Assembly (NCBI RefSeq): GCF_016862555.1
Contig: NZ_BONE01000029.1
Span: 31,833 to 95,832 of the forward strand
From: Asanoa siamensis
GTDB taxonomy: Bacteria; Actinomycetota; Actinomycetes; Mycobacteriales; Micromonosporaceae
Direction: 5' to 3'
DNA: 64,000 nt
Below are positions 1 to 7,929 of the stretch, piece by piece. Below the pieces are notes generated by a model that saw nothing but the letters and a program-made list of their open reading frames with translations, searched no databases and was not told where the DNA came from. The first letter of the stretch is position 1. Every line of letters starts with the position of its first letter. The position numbers and the translations under genes are program-made.

Positions 1-918
1 GGTGATGCACTCGACGTGCATGACCGGGAACGGCTCGACCGGTGTGTAGAAGCCGGTGTGGTCGCCGAACGGGCCCTCGGGCAGCCGCTCGCCGGGCTCG
101 ATGTAGCCCTCCAGCACGATCTGCGCCTGCGCGGGCACCTGCAGCGGCACGGTCAGGCAGTCGACCATCTCGACCCGCTCGCCGCGCAGGAAGCCCGCGA
201 ACAGGTATTCGTCGATGTCACCGGGCAACGGGGCGCTGGCGCTGTAGCTGACCACCGGGTCGGCGCCGATCGCGATGGCCACCGGCAGCCGCTCGCCGCG
301 CCGCTCCGCCACCGCGTGGTGCGCGGTCGAGTCCTTGTGGATCTGCCAGTGCATGCCGAGCGTGTTGTGCGAGTGCTGCTGCAGCCGATAGAGGCCCAGG
401 TTGCGTTTGCCGGTCTCGGGGTGCTTGGTGTGGGTGAGGCCGAAGTTGTGGAAGATCCCGCCGTCGCCCGGCCAGACCTGGAGCCCCGGCAGCCGGTTGA
501 GGTCGACGTCGGCGCCCTTGTAGACCACCTGCTGGCAGGGCGCCGTCTTGACCTTCTTCGGGGGTACGGACTTGAGCTGCATCACCTTGCCCAGGCCGTC
601 CCGGATCCCCGACCAGCCCACCGGCAGGTCCGGCTTGACCAGCGCGCCGATCCGGTCGCCGATCTCGTCGAGCGACTCGACGCCGAGCGCCAGCGCCATC
701 CGCCGCTCGGTGCCGAACAGGTTGACCGCCACCGGCATCTCGCCGCGGGTCGGCCGCTCGAACAGCAGAGCGGGGCCGCCGGCCCGGACGGTGCGGGTCA
801 CCACCTCGCTGATCTCCAGCGTCGGGTCGACCGGCACACCGACGCGCCGCAGCTCACCGGCGCTCTCCAGCGCGGCGACGAAGTCCTTGAGGTCCGGGTA
901 CGGGAAGTCGCGGGCCAT
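1..918 (-). CDS. UbiD-family menaquinone biosynthesis decarboxylase (3' end outside window)
   Basis: The reverse strand is open from an ATG at 918 to the window edge (306 codons, no stop), so only the N-terminal part is present. It begins MARDFPYPDLKDFVAALES and contains NLFGTERRMALALG, a YRLQQHSHNTLGMHWQIHKD block and GPFGDHTGFY, all characteristic of UbiD-type prenylated-FMN decarboxylases. The closest subfamily by memory is the actinobacterial menaquinone decarboxylase group that acts in the futalosine pathway. The enzyme would remove a carboxyl group from an aromatic menaquinone precursor in the cytoplasm. The link to menaquinone is family knowledge; the sequence itself shows the UbiD fold. 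In actinobacteria this gene often lies near hemL/resABC genes, which here sit about 45 kb away. Fifty bases separate it from the upstream gene. Confidence 0.88.
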   Translation of the reverse strand, partial: MARDFPYPDLKDFVAALESAGELRRVGVPVDPTLEISEVVTRTVRAGGPALLFERPTRGEMPVAVNLFGTERRMALALGVESLDEIGDRIGALVKPDLPVGWSGIRDGLGKVMQLKSVPPKKVKTAPCQQVVYKGADVDLNRLPGLQVWPGDGGIFHNFGLTHTKHPETGKRNLGLYRLQQHSHNTLGMHWQIHKDSTAHHAVAERRGERLPVAIAIGADPVVSYSASAPLPGDIDEYLFAGFLRGERVEMVDCLTVPLQVPAQAQIVLEGYIEPGERLPEGPFGDHTGFYTPVEPFPVMHVECIT

Positions 919-968
919 AGGTAGCAGTTTCGCCTATGACCGAGGCCGCTCCGTCCCGGCCCCCTGTT

Positions 969-2084
969 TCAGAAGGTCAGGTCGTTCGCGGACTCGGGCA
1001 GGCCGGTGGACGGGCCGAGGTAGACCCGCTGTGGGTAGATGCCCTCGAGGGGGTCGATCACCCTGGTCACCGCGCCGCGCAGGTCGACGACCCAGTACTC
1101 GTCGGACTCGGTGCGCGGGTCGGACGTGCGCAGCACGAGGTGGTCCTCGTCGGCCCAGCCGACGAAGACGCCGTTGCGCGACATCGCGACCCGCGCCCGC
1201 ACCTCGCCGGTCTCCGGATCGACCACCACGACGTGCATCGGCCCGGGCTCGAACATCGGTCGGGCCAGGGCCAACCGGCCACCCGGCGAGAGCACCGGCG
1301 TGTCCCAGAGCCTGCCGTCCGGGAGGGGCAGGGTGCGCCGCAGCGTGCCGTCGAGCCCGTAGAACCGGATCCCGTTGGGCACCTCGGTGGCGCCCTCGCC
1401 GGCCAGCAGCATGGCGAAGCCTGTCGAGTCGGCGGTCGGCACCGGGCCTTCGCCGCCCGCCAGGTCCGGGAGCGGCAGGAACTGGGCCCGCAGGGTCTCC
1501 GCGTCGACCACGACCACGCCGGGCGGCCCCGCCTTCGGCTGCAGGTGGAACAGGATCCGCCGGCCGTCCGGCGTCCACCTGCCGTCGGCGGTGGTGCCGG
1601 GGAACCCGGCGACCTGGCCGGCCGCGACCCACCGGGTCGCGCCGCTGTCGCGGTCCAGGACGCCGACCCGCGCCGGCTTGCCGAAGCTGTCGTCGCCGTC
1701 GCTGACGAGCACCCGATCGCCGTCGGGGGACGGCACCGCCGACCGCACGTCTATGCGGCGGTAGGTGCCGGTCTCCCGGTCGAGCAGCAGCGAGTAGCTG
1801 TCGCCCGGGCCTGGATCGTCGATCTTCGGATCGTCGATGTCGCTGTAGGTCAGTATCGCCGTCCCGCCGGGGCCGGCGGCCACCTGGCTGCCCCGCTGTC
1901 CGGCGCCCCCGAGAGCCACGCCGGCGAGCGCCACGCAGGCCAGCGCGAGGCCCGCGCCGATCCGGGCGCGACGGCTGCGCCGGGCTTTGGTCAGGGCCGC
2001 GCCGGCCAACTCCGGCGGCGGCCCACCGTCGTCGGCCAGCCGCTCGAACGTCTCCCGCAACGCTCCCGCCAGTCGATCGGTCAT
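969..2084 (-). CDS. Membrane-anchored TolB/WD40-like beta-propeller protein, partner of the adjacent sigma factor
   Basis: This 371-residue protein has a cytoplasmic N-terminus of about 40 residues ending in a basic stretch (KARRSRRAR), one hydrophobic segment at about 42-60, and then a long extracytoplasmic part. That part has repeated blade-like units such as PSPDGDRVLVSDGDDS, TADGRWTPDGRRILFH and LSPGGRLALARP, typical of TolB/WD40-type propellers. The ATG overlaps the sigma-factor stop by 4 nt (ATGA), so translation is coupled. Position and topology suggest an anti-sigma or sensor partner, but no zinc-binding anti-sigma motif is visible, so that role is inference only. Confidence 0.75.
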   Translation of the reverse strand: MTDRLAGALRETFERLADDGGPPPELAGAALTKARRSRRARIGAGLALACVALAGVALGGAGQRGSQVAAGPGGTAILTYSDIDDPKIDDPGPGDSYSLLLDRETGTYRRIDVRSAVPSPDGDRVLVSDGDDSFGKPARVGVLDRDSGATRWVAAGQVAGFPGTTADGRWTPDGRRILFHLQPKAGPPGVVVVDAETLRAQFLPLPDLAGGEGPVPTADSTGFAMLLAGEGATEVPNGIRFYGLDGTLRRTLPLPDGRLWDTPVLSPGGRLALARPMFEPGPMHVVVVDPETGEVRARVAMSRNGVFVGWADEDHLVLRTSDPRTESDEYWVVDLRGAVTRVIDPLEGIYPQRVYLGPSTGLPESANDLTF

Positions 2085-2617
2085 CGCGACGCGGCCTCCT
2101 TCGTGGCGTGCCGGGTGAGCTCCGGGGCGAGCTCGCGCAGCCGGGCGAGGGCGCGGGCGGCCTGGCTGCGCACGGTCGACTCGGCGCAGCCGAGCACCTC
2201 GGCGATCTCCGCGTCGGACCGGTCCTCGAAGTAGCGCAGCACCAGCACCGCCCGGTGCTTCGGCGCCAGCCGCGTCAGCGCCTGGCGCAGGGCGAGGTGC
2301 AGGTCGACGGTGGCGGTCGGGTCACCGGCGACGGCCCGCTCCGGCACCGCGGCGGTGCTCACCTCCGCCCGCCGGCGCAGGCTGCGCCACCAACTCGTCT
2401 GCTGGCGGTAGAGCGCGGTGCGCAGGTAGGCCTCGGGCGCGCCGGTGCGGATCCGCGGCCAGTGCCGCGCCCCCTTGACGAGCACGGTCTGCAACAGGTC
2501 CTCGGCCTGCTGGCGATGCCCGGTCAGCGCGAGCGCGGTGCGGAACAGCGCGTGCGACCGGGCCGCGACGAAGTCGCCGAACTCGGCCTCGAGATCAGCG
2601 TCCATGCGCCTGCCCAT
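2081..2617 (-). CDS. SigE-family ECF RNA polymerase sigma factor
   Basis: This 178-residue protein has sigma region 2 at about 15-80 (FVAARSHALFRTALALTGHR, then the DLLQTVL segment) and region 4 at about 110-165, with a clear helix-turn-helix around AEIAEVLGCAESTVRSQAAR. The length and the conserved W/R-rich linker (RQQTSWWRSLRRR) match the actinobacterial SigE-family ECF sigma factors. It would direct RNA polymerase to a small regulon. Start choice: the ATG at 2617 is preceded by AGGGG eight bases upstream; an internal ATG at 2605 (MDADLEAEF) is a real alternative with a weaker ribosome site. It lies 72 bases downstream of the paralogue array and is translationally coupled to the propeller protein; nothing shows that it controls the array. 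Confidence 0.85.
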   Translation of the reverse strand: MGRRMDADLEAEFGDFVAARSHALFRTALALTGHRQQAEDLLQTVLVKGARHWPRIRTGAPEAYLRTALYRQQTSWWRSLRRRAEVSTAAVPERAVAGDPTATVDLHLALRQALTRLAPKHRAVLVLRYFEDRSDAEIAEVLGCAESTVRSQAARALARLRELAPELTRHATKEAASR

Positions 2618-2689
2618 CCCTCATACCCCTGACAACGCCCCCCGCACGGCCGCTGCTGCTTCGCCGGCGGAAGGATTTCAGGGACGAGG

Positions 2690-5251
2690 TCAGGACAGGT
2701 AGAAGCCCGCCTGGTCGACGAGGACGTCGACGGTGCTCTTGCCGCCGTTGTAGACCAGGAAAGAGTCCTCGCCGAGTCCGGCGGTGAACAGGCTCGCGAC
2801 GGTCTGGCCCGCGGCGAAGTTCAGCACGGACTGGGTCGGGCGGTCCTGGCCGTCCGGGTAGACGGTGAGGTAGCCGCTGCGCTGCGCGCCGGTCGCGGTC
2901 AGGTTCGCCACCACCGCCGTCCGCGGGCCGCAACCGATCGCCCCGCACGCGGCGGTGTCCACCCGGACCCGGACCGTCTGCCCCGGGCCGACCGGCGTCG
3001 ACGTCGAGCGGGTGTCGAGCAACCGGGTCGGTGAGGTCGGCAGGTAGGCGTCGCCGGCACCCGGAGCGAACCAACCCGCCAGGTCCACGATCAGCTGCAC
3101 GGTGCCCTTACCGGTGTGGGCGAACGCCACCTTCCCGTCCACCACCGGCGCGATGACCATGTTGTTCACCGTCTGGCCGCTCACGAAGTTCAGGTTCGAC
3201 GCGGTCGGCACAGCCGCGCCCGGCGGGAACGCCGTGAACAGGCCCGTGTTCGTCGGGCTCGTCGCCGTCAGGTTGACGACCGCGGCCGTGGTGCCGGCCG
3301 GCAGCCGCGACGACAGGTCGACCGTCACCGTCCCATGAGGACCGATCGGAGCCCCGGCGCGGGTGTCCAGGACCCGGGCCGGCGCCGCTGCGGCCAGACC
3401 GTTGCCGGTGTTGGCGTAGTAGCCGGCCAGGTCCGCGAGCACGTGCACGGCGCCGCGACCGCCGTTGCGGACCCGGACCTTGCCGTCGTTCACCTTCACC
3501 GTGACCAGGTTCGCGATCGTCTGACCGGCCGCGTAGTTGAGGTTCGACGCGGTCGGTTCGGCATCCCCGGCAGGGTAGACCTTCAGATAGCCGGACGCCG
3601 ACGACCCCGTGGCCGTGATGTTGAGGACGACCGCGCTCGCGCCGGCGGCGGCCGCCGGCACGGCGAACTCGACCTCCGCGTCGGGACCCACCGGGCTCGC
3701 GCCAGGCGCACCGAGCGCCGACCGGGTGTCCAGCACCCGCTGCGGCGGCACGGCGTTGTAGTTGGCGCCGAGGACCGTGCAGGTCGGCTGGTCCGGGCCT
3801 GCGTGCCACGCGCCCCGGAAGCCGTCAGGACTGACGATCACCTTCGCGCAGGCCTGGCCCGCACGCGCGAAGGCGAGCCGCGCGCTCCCGGTCCGGTTGA
3901 CGATCGGTCGTTCGTCGCCGGTCGCGAAGCTGTAGGTGCCGATCGGCCCGTCCGCGGTCCAGCCGTTCGTCACGCCGGCGGTGACCACTGTCTCCAGTGG
4001 ACCGCTATCCGGCGCGGGCGCGATCGTGGCCGTGGCGACCATGCCGGCCGGCATGAGTTCGACGGCGCCGCGGTCGACGTACCCACCGCCGCTGTTCGGG
4101 CTGTCGGGCTTGTCGGCGTGGGCGTTGCCGCGCAGGTCCCGCGCCTGGATCCCGGGCGCGGTGGCCAGCGCCGAGTCGATGACCGGCGAGGTCGCCCGCG
4201 GGACCCAGCCGTTGACGGGGCCGGCGAGGTCGGGCTCCGCGTTGATGTCGTGCGCGCCCTGGCCGGTAGCGGCGTGGAACGCGGCCTGGTTCGCGTAGGT
4301 CGCCCCGTCCCACGCGTAGGACGCGCCGCCGTGCACCGGGTTGACCACGTTGTAGTCGACCCGGCTGTCGGTGCTCGCGGCACCGGCGACCGTCAGGGGC
4401 GTCACGCTCGCCGGGTCGGGTCGTGGCAGCAGGACGCACCTGTTCGGATACGAGGAAAGCGAATGGAGCAGGGTGCTCACGACCGAGTTGTAGAGCGCGA
4501 ACCCGCCCGAGGATCCCGTGACCGTCACGGCGTCGAGGCAGTCGGTCGCGACGGTGTTGTTGGTGATCGTGGTCCGCGGAGCGTCGGCGACCGCGATCCC
4601 GGGGCCGACCGGCGCGGTCGCGCCCGTCCGGAGCACCTGTGCCGTGTTGCCGGCGAGCAGCGTGTCGGTGGCACCCGACGTGACCGCGAACACGGGTGCG
4701 CCGGCGGTGGTGGATCCCGCCATCGCGCTGACCGTCACCCGACGGGAGCCGTCCTTGATCTGGACGGCGGCGACACCGTCCGCGGTCACGCTGCCATTGG
4801 TGATCGTGACGTCGCTGGAGTTCTCGATGACCACGGGTGCGCCCGGGTGCAGCAATCGCCCGATCGAGAACCCGTCGATGACGACGTTGCTCACCCCGGA
4901 GAGCAGGAAAGCCGGCCCGTCGCCCGGCAGCACCGTGACGCGACGGTTCGGCCCTCGGTACGCGCTGAAAGTGATGGGCCTGCCGGGCTGTCCGGACGGC
5001 ACGACGACCGACTCGGTGTAGACGCCCTCGTCCACGGCGACGGTCTGGCCCGGCTGGACGACCTCGGCAGCGGCCCGGATCGTGCAGTAGGGGCGCGCCC
5101 GTGTCCCGTCGGCGTCGGCGCCGCAATCTGTGGAGACGTGGATGGTCGATGGCGGCTCGGCCGCCACCGCGGCACCGCCACCGAGCACCGGCAGGCCCAC
5201 GGATGCCAGCACACCGACCGTGAACAGGCTGAGGCCGCGGCCAACCCGCAT
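2690..5251 (-). CDS. Array member 10 (last transcribed): secreted beta-helix protein with three LDTR modules
   Basis: 853 residues. A signal peptide covers about 1-31 (LGGGAAVAAE). Residues about 35-400 form a right-handed beta-helix: a DUF1565-like entry (Cys43-Cys56 around DGTRARPYC, PGQTVAV, VVVPSG), repeated VVIDGF/SDVTITNG/TITNNTV rungs with Cys238 and Cys272, and a C-terminal SPVIDS...RDLRG...VDRGAVE end like the choice-of-anchor Q type. Residues about 403-495 look PKD/Ig-like (Cys468, Cys491). LDTR modules start near 503, 625 and 742; the third carries a CGAIGC pair. There is no transmembrane helix, LPXTG or LysM after the signal. Enzymatic activity is unknown; no catalytic pectate-lyase residues were recognised. 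It has its own promoter, which separates it from member 9, and it is followed by the sigma-factor gene. Function is not assigned. Confidence 0.9.
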   Translation of the reverse strand: MRVGRGLSLFTVGVLASVGLPVLGGGAAVAAEPPSTIHVSTDCGADADGTRARPYCTIRAAAEVVQPGQTVAVDEGVYTESVVVPSGQPGRPITFSAYRGPNRRVTVLPGDGPAFLLSGVSNVVIDGFSIGRLLHPGAPVVIENSSDVTITNGSVTADGVAAVQIKDGSRRVTVSAMAGSTTAGAPVFAVTSGATDTLLAGNTAQVLRTGATAPVGPGIAVADAPRTTITNNTVATDCLDAVTVTGSSGGFALYNSVVSTLLHSLSSYPNRCVLLPRPDPASVTPLTVAGAASTDSRVDYNVVNPVHGGASYAWDGATYANQAAFHAATGQGAHDINAEPDLAGPVNGWVPRATSPVIDSALATAPGIQARDLRGNAHADKPDSPNSGGGYVDRGAVELMPAGMVATATIAPAPDSGPLETVVTAGVTNGWTADGPIGTYSFATGDERPIVNRTGSARLAFARAGQACAKVIVSPDGFRGAWHAGPDQPTCTVLGANYNAVPPQRVLDTRSALGAPGASPVGPDAEVEFAVPAAAAGASAVVLNITATGSSASGYLKVYPAGDAEPTASNLNYAAGQTIANLVTVKVNDGKVRVRNGGRGAVHVLADLAGYYANTGNGLAAAAPARVLDTRAGAPIGPHGTVTVDLSSRLPAGTTAAVVNLTATSPTNTGLFTAFPPGAAVPTASNLNFVSGQTVNNMVIAPVVDGKVAFAHTGKGTVQLIVDLAGWFAPGAGDAYLPTSPTRLLDTRSTSTPVGPGQTVRVRVDTAACGAIGCGPRTAVVANLTATGAQRSGYLTVYPDGQDRPTQSVLNFAAGQTVASLFTAGLGEDSFLVYNGGKSTVDVLVDQAGFYLS

Positions 5252-5325
5252 GTCGTTACCCCCGCGTCGCGAAAATGATCAAGCGGATCGTAACGAGCGG
5301 ATCGGCCGCGGCCCATGGCCGAACG
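5252..5325 (-). promoter_or_regulatory. Array promoter P3, upstream of the last array gene
   Basis: Read on the minus strand this spacer has CCGTTCGGCCAT, ATGGGC (5311-5316) as a possible -35, 18 bases, TACGAT (5287-5292) as -10, then TGATCATTTT and a GGGGG ribosome site before the ATG. The same arrangement is seen at 18146-18217 and 28404-28480. GGCC half-sites flank the -35 as in the other two. The second inverted repeat present in P1 and P2 is not conserved here. Confidence 0.65.
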
Positions 5326-5333
5326 GCCAGGGA

Positions 5334-7901
5334 TCAGCCGGCACCGAGATAGAACCCGGCCTGGTCCACCAGGACGTGCACGGTGCCCTTACCGCCGTTG
5401 TAGACGAGGAACGAGTCCTCCGCGCCGAGGCCCACGGTCACCAGGCTCGCGCCCGTCCGGCCCGCCGCGAAGTTGAGCACCGACTGGGTCGGGCGCGGCT
5501 CGCCGAACGGATACACCGAGAGGTAGCCGCTGCGGTCCGCGTCGGTCGCCGTCAGGTTCGCGACGACAGCCGAGCGCGGCGGGCAAGCGGTGCCGCACTC
5601 GGTCGTGTTCACGAAGACGCGTACGGTCTGGCCGGGGCCGACCGGCGTACCCGTGGTCCGGGTGTCGACGACCCGCGTCGGTGCGGTCGGCAGGTAGGTG
5701 TCGTGCGCACCCGGCGCGAACCAGCCGGCCAGGTCCACCAGCAGGTGCGCCGTGCCCGAACCCGTGTGCGCGAACGCGACCTTGCCGCCGACGACCGGCG
5801 CGAGCACCATGTTGTTCACCGTCTGCCCGGCGACGAAGTTGATGTTCGACGCGGTCGGCACCTCAGCGCCCGGCGGGTACGCGGTGAACAGCCCGCCCTT
5901 TGTCGGCTCGGTCACCGTCAGGTTCAGCACGGCGGCCGTGGTGCCCGCGGGCACCCTGGCCGACAGGTCGACCGTGACCCGCCCGTTGGCGGGCACCGGC
6001 GCGCCGCCGGGAGCGCTGCGCGTGTCCAGCACCCGGGCCGGCGGGGTCGCCTCCAGCCCGGCACCGGTGTTGGCGTAGTAGCCGGCCAGGTCCGCCAGCA
6101 CGTGCGTGGTGCCACGGCTGCCGTTGAGGATCCTCACCCGGCCGTTGCGCACCTGCACGGTCACCAGGTTGGCCATGGTCTGGCCGGCGCCGAAGCTCAC
6201 GTTGGATGCCAGCGGGAGGACGCCGTCGCTCGGATAGACCGTCAGCTGACCGGAGGCCGAGGACTGCGTCGCGGTGACGTTCAGGACCACCGCGCTCGCG
6301 GTCGCCGCCGCACCCGGCAGCGAGAACTCGATCTCCGAGAAGGGAGCCACCGGCGCGGTGCCGCCCACACCGAGCGCCGACCGGGTGTCGAGCACCCGCT
6401 GCGGCGTGACGGAGTTGTAGGCGGCGCCGAGGATCATGCACGGAGTCTGGTAGGCACCCGCGGCGGGGAAGCGGAACGCGCTGGCGCTGAACGTAGCCGA
6501 CACGCACGCTTTTCCGGCCCGGTCGAAGGTGATCCTGCCCTGCCCCGTGCTGCTCACGACAGCCGGAAAACCCGTGCGCTGGAAGCTGAAGGCCCCGGCG
6601 AGCGGTCCGTCGAAGGGCCACAGGTAGGTCACGGTGGCCGTGGTCAACGTCTCGAAGGCTCCTCCGCCGACCGCCCGCGTGATCGTCGCCGTGACCTTCG
6701 GGTCCGGAACGTATTCGAGGGCGCCACGGTCTACGAACCCATCGCCGCTGTTGGCCACCGCGGGGCTGTCGGCGTGCGGTAGCCCCCGGAGGTCCCTGGC
6801 CCGGATGCCCGGTGCGCGGGCGAGACCGGAGTCGATCGCCGGCGACGTGTGCCACGGGGTCCAACCCGCGGTGGCCGAGCCCGTGACCCTCGGGTCGGCG
6901 CCGATGTCGTGCGCACCCTGCCCCGTGGCGACGTTGAACGCCGCGGGCGTCGCGAAGGTCGCGTCGCCCCACGAGTAGAGCGGCCCACCGTGCCTCGTGT
7001 CGATGAGGTTGTAGTCGAGATGGCTGTCGGTCGTGGCCGACCCGGCGACCGCCAACGGACGCACGCTCGCCGGGTCGGTCTCCGCCGCGGCGCCACACGT
7101 GGCCTGCGCGCCCGGCAGGGTGGTTGTCAGGATCGAGTTGTAGAGCGCGAACCCACCGGACGCTCCGGACACCGCGATGCCAGTGAGACAGTCGGTGACG
7201 ACCGTGTTGTTGGTGATCGTGGTGTCGGGTGCGTCGATGACCGTGATGCCCGCGATCGACGGGCCGCCAGCGGATCGCCGAACGGCGAGACTGTTGCCCG
7301 TCAGCAGTGTGTCGGTGGCGCGGGGGCCGACCGCGAACGCGGTCGTGTCGACGGCACCGACCAGCATGCCGCTGACGGTCACCCGGTGCGAGTCACCGGT
7401 GATCTCCACGGCGGGGGCTCCGCCAACGTTCGCCGCGCCGTCGACGATCGTGATGTCGCTCGAATCCGCGACGAGCACTCCCGGTCGGTCGGTCGCCCCG
7501 GTGCCGATGTCGATGCCGTCGATGACGACGTCGTGCACGCCGGAGACGACAAAGGCCGGCCCGTTGGTTCCCGGCTGCACCTTCGTGCGGCGCCCCGGCG
7601 CGAGGAACCCGCTGATCGTGATGGGCTTCCCGGGCTCACCCGACGGCACCACGACCGACTCGGCGTAGACGCCGTCGTCGACCTCGATCGTCTGTCCAGG
7701 TTGGACGACCCGGACAGCGTCGGCGATGCGGCAGTACGGGCGCGACTCGCTGCCGTCCGCTGGCATGCCGAAGCAGTTGTCGGAGACGTGGATGGTCGGG
7801 GGCAGGTCGGCGGCAGCGGCGGCCGTCGCACCGACGACGGGTAGTCCCGTCAGTGTCACCAGACTGCCGGCCAGTACGGCCAGGCCGCGTCTTACGCGCA
7901 T
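5334..7901 (-). CDS. Array member 9: secreted beta-helix protein with three LDTR modules
   Basis: 855 residues. Signal peptide about 1-31 (VVGATAAAAAD). The beta-helix covers about 35-400, with cysteines at NCFG...RPYC and TDC...TCGAA, and VVPSGEPGKPITISG. The end box is SPAIDSGLARAPG...DRGALE. The PKD-like segment about 402-497 differs from its paralogues in lacking a TDGP box (it reads PFDGPLAGAFSF). LDTR modules start near 505, 625 and 740; the protein ends GFYLGAG. The ATG lies 28 nt after the stop of member 8, with a GGGGGAG ribosome site; it is the last gene of the five-gene unit that begins at 18145. Presumed extracellular; substrate or partner unknown. Confidence 0.9.
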   Translation of the reverse strand: MRVRRGLAVLAGSLVTLTGLPVVGATAAAAADLPPTIHVSDNCFGMPADGSESRPYCRIADAVRVVQPGQTIEVDDGVYAESVVVPSGEPGKPITISGFLAPGRRTKVQPGTNGPAFVVSGVHDVVIDGIDIGTGATDRPGVLVADSSDITIVDGAANVGGAPAVEITGDSHRVTVSGMLVGAVDTTAFAVGPRATDTLLTGNSLAVRRSAGGPSIAGITVIDAPDTTITNNTVVTDCLTGIAVSGASGGFALYNSILTTTLPGAQATCGAAAETDPASVRPLAVAGSATTDSHLDYNLIDTRHGGPLYSWGDATFATPAAFNVATGQGAHDIGADPRVTGSATAGWTPWHTSPAIDSGLARAPGIRARDLRGLPHADSPAVANSGDGFVDRGALEYVPDPKVTATITRAVGGGAFETLTTATVTYLWPFDGPLAGAFSFQRTGFPAVVSSTGQGRITFDRAGKACVSATFSASAFRFPAAGAYQTPCMILGAAYNSVTPQRVLDTRSALGVGGTAPVAPFSEIEFSLPGAAATASAVVLNVTATQSSASGQLTVYPSDGVLPLASNVSFGAGQTMANLVTVQVRNGRVRILNGSRGTTHVLADLAGYYANTGAGLEATPPARVLDTRSAPGGAPVPANGRVTVDLSARVPAGTTAAVLNLTVTEPTKGGLFTAYPPGAEVPTASNINFVAGQTVNNMVLAPVVGGKVAFAHTGSGTAHLLVDLAGWFAPGAHDTYLPTAPTRVVDTRTTGTPVGPGQTVRVFVNTTECGTACPPRSAVVANLTATDADRSGYLSVYPFGEPRPTQSVLNFAAGRTGASLVTVGLGAEDSFLVYNGGKGTVHVLVDQAGFYLGAG

Positions 7902-7929
7902 CTCGCATTCTCCCCCGTGGTTCCGGTAA

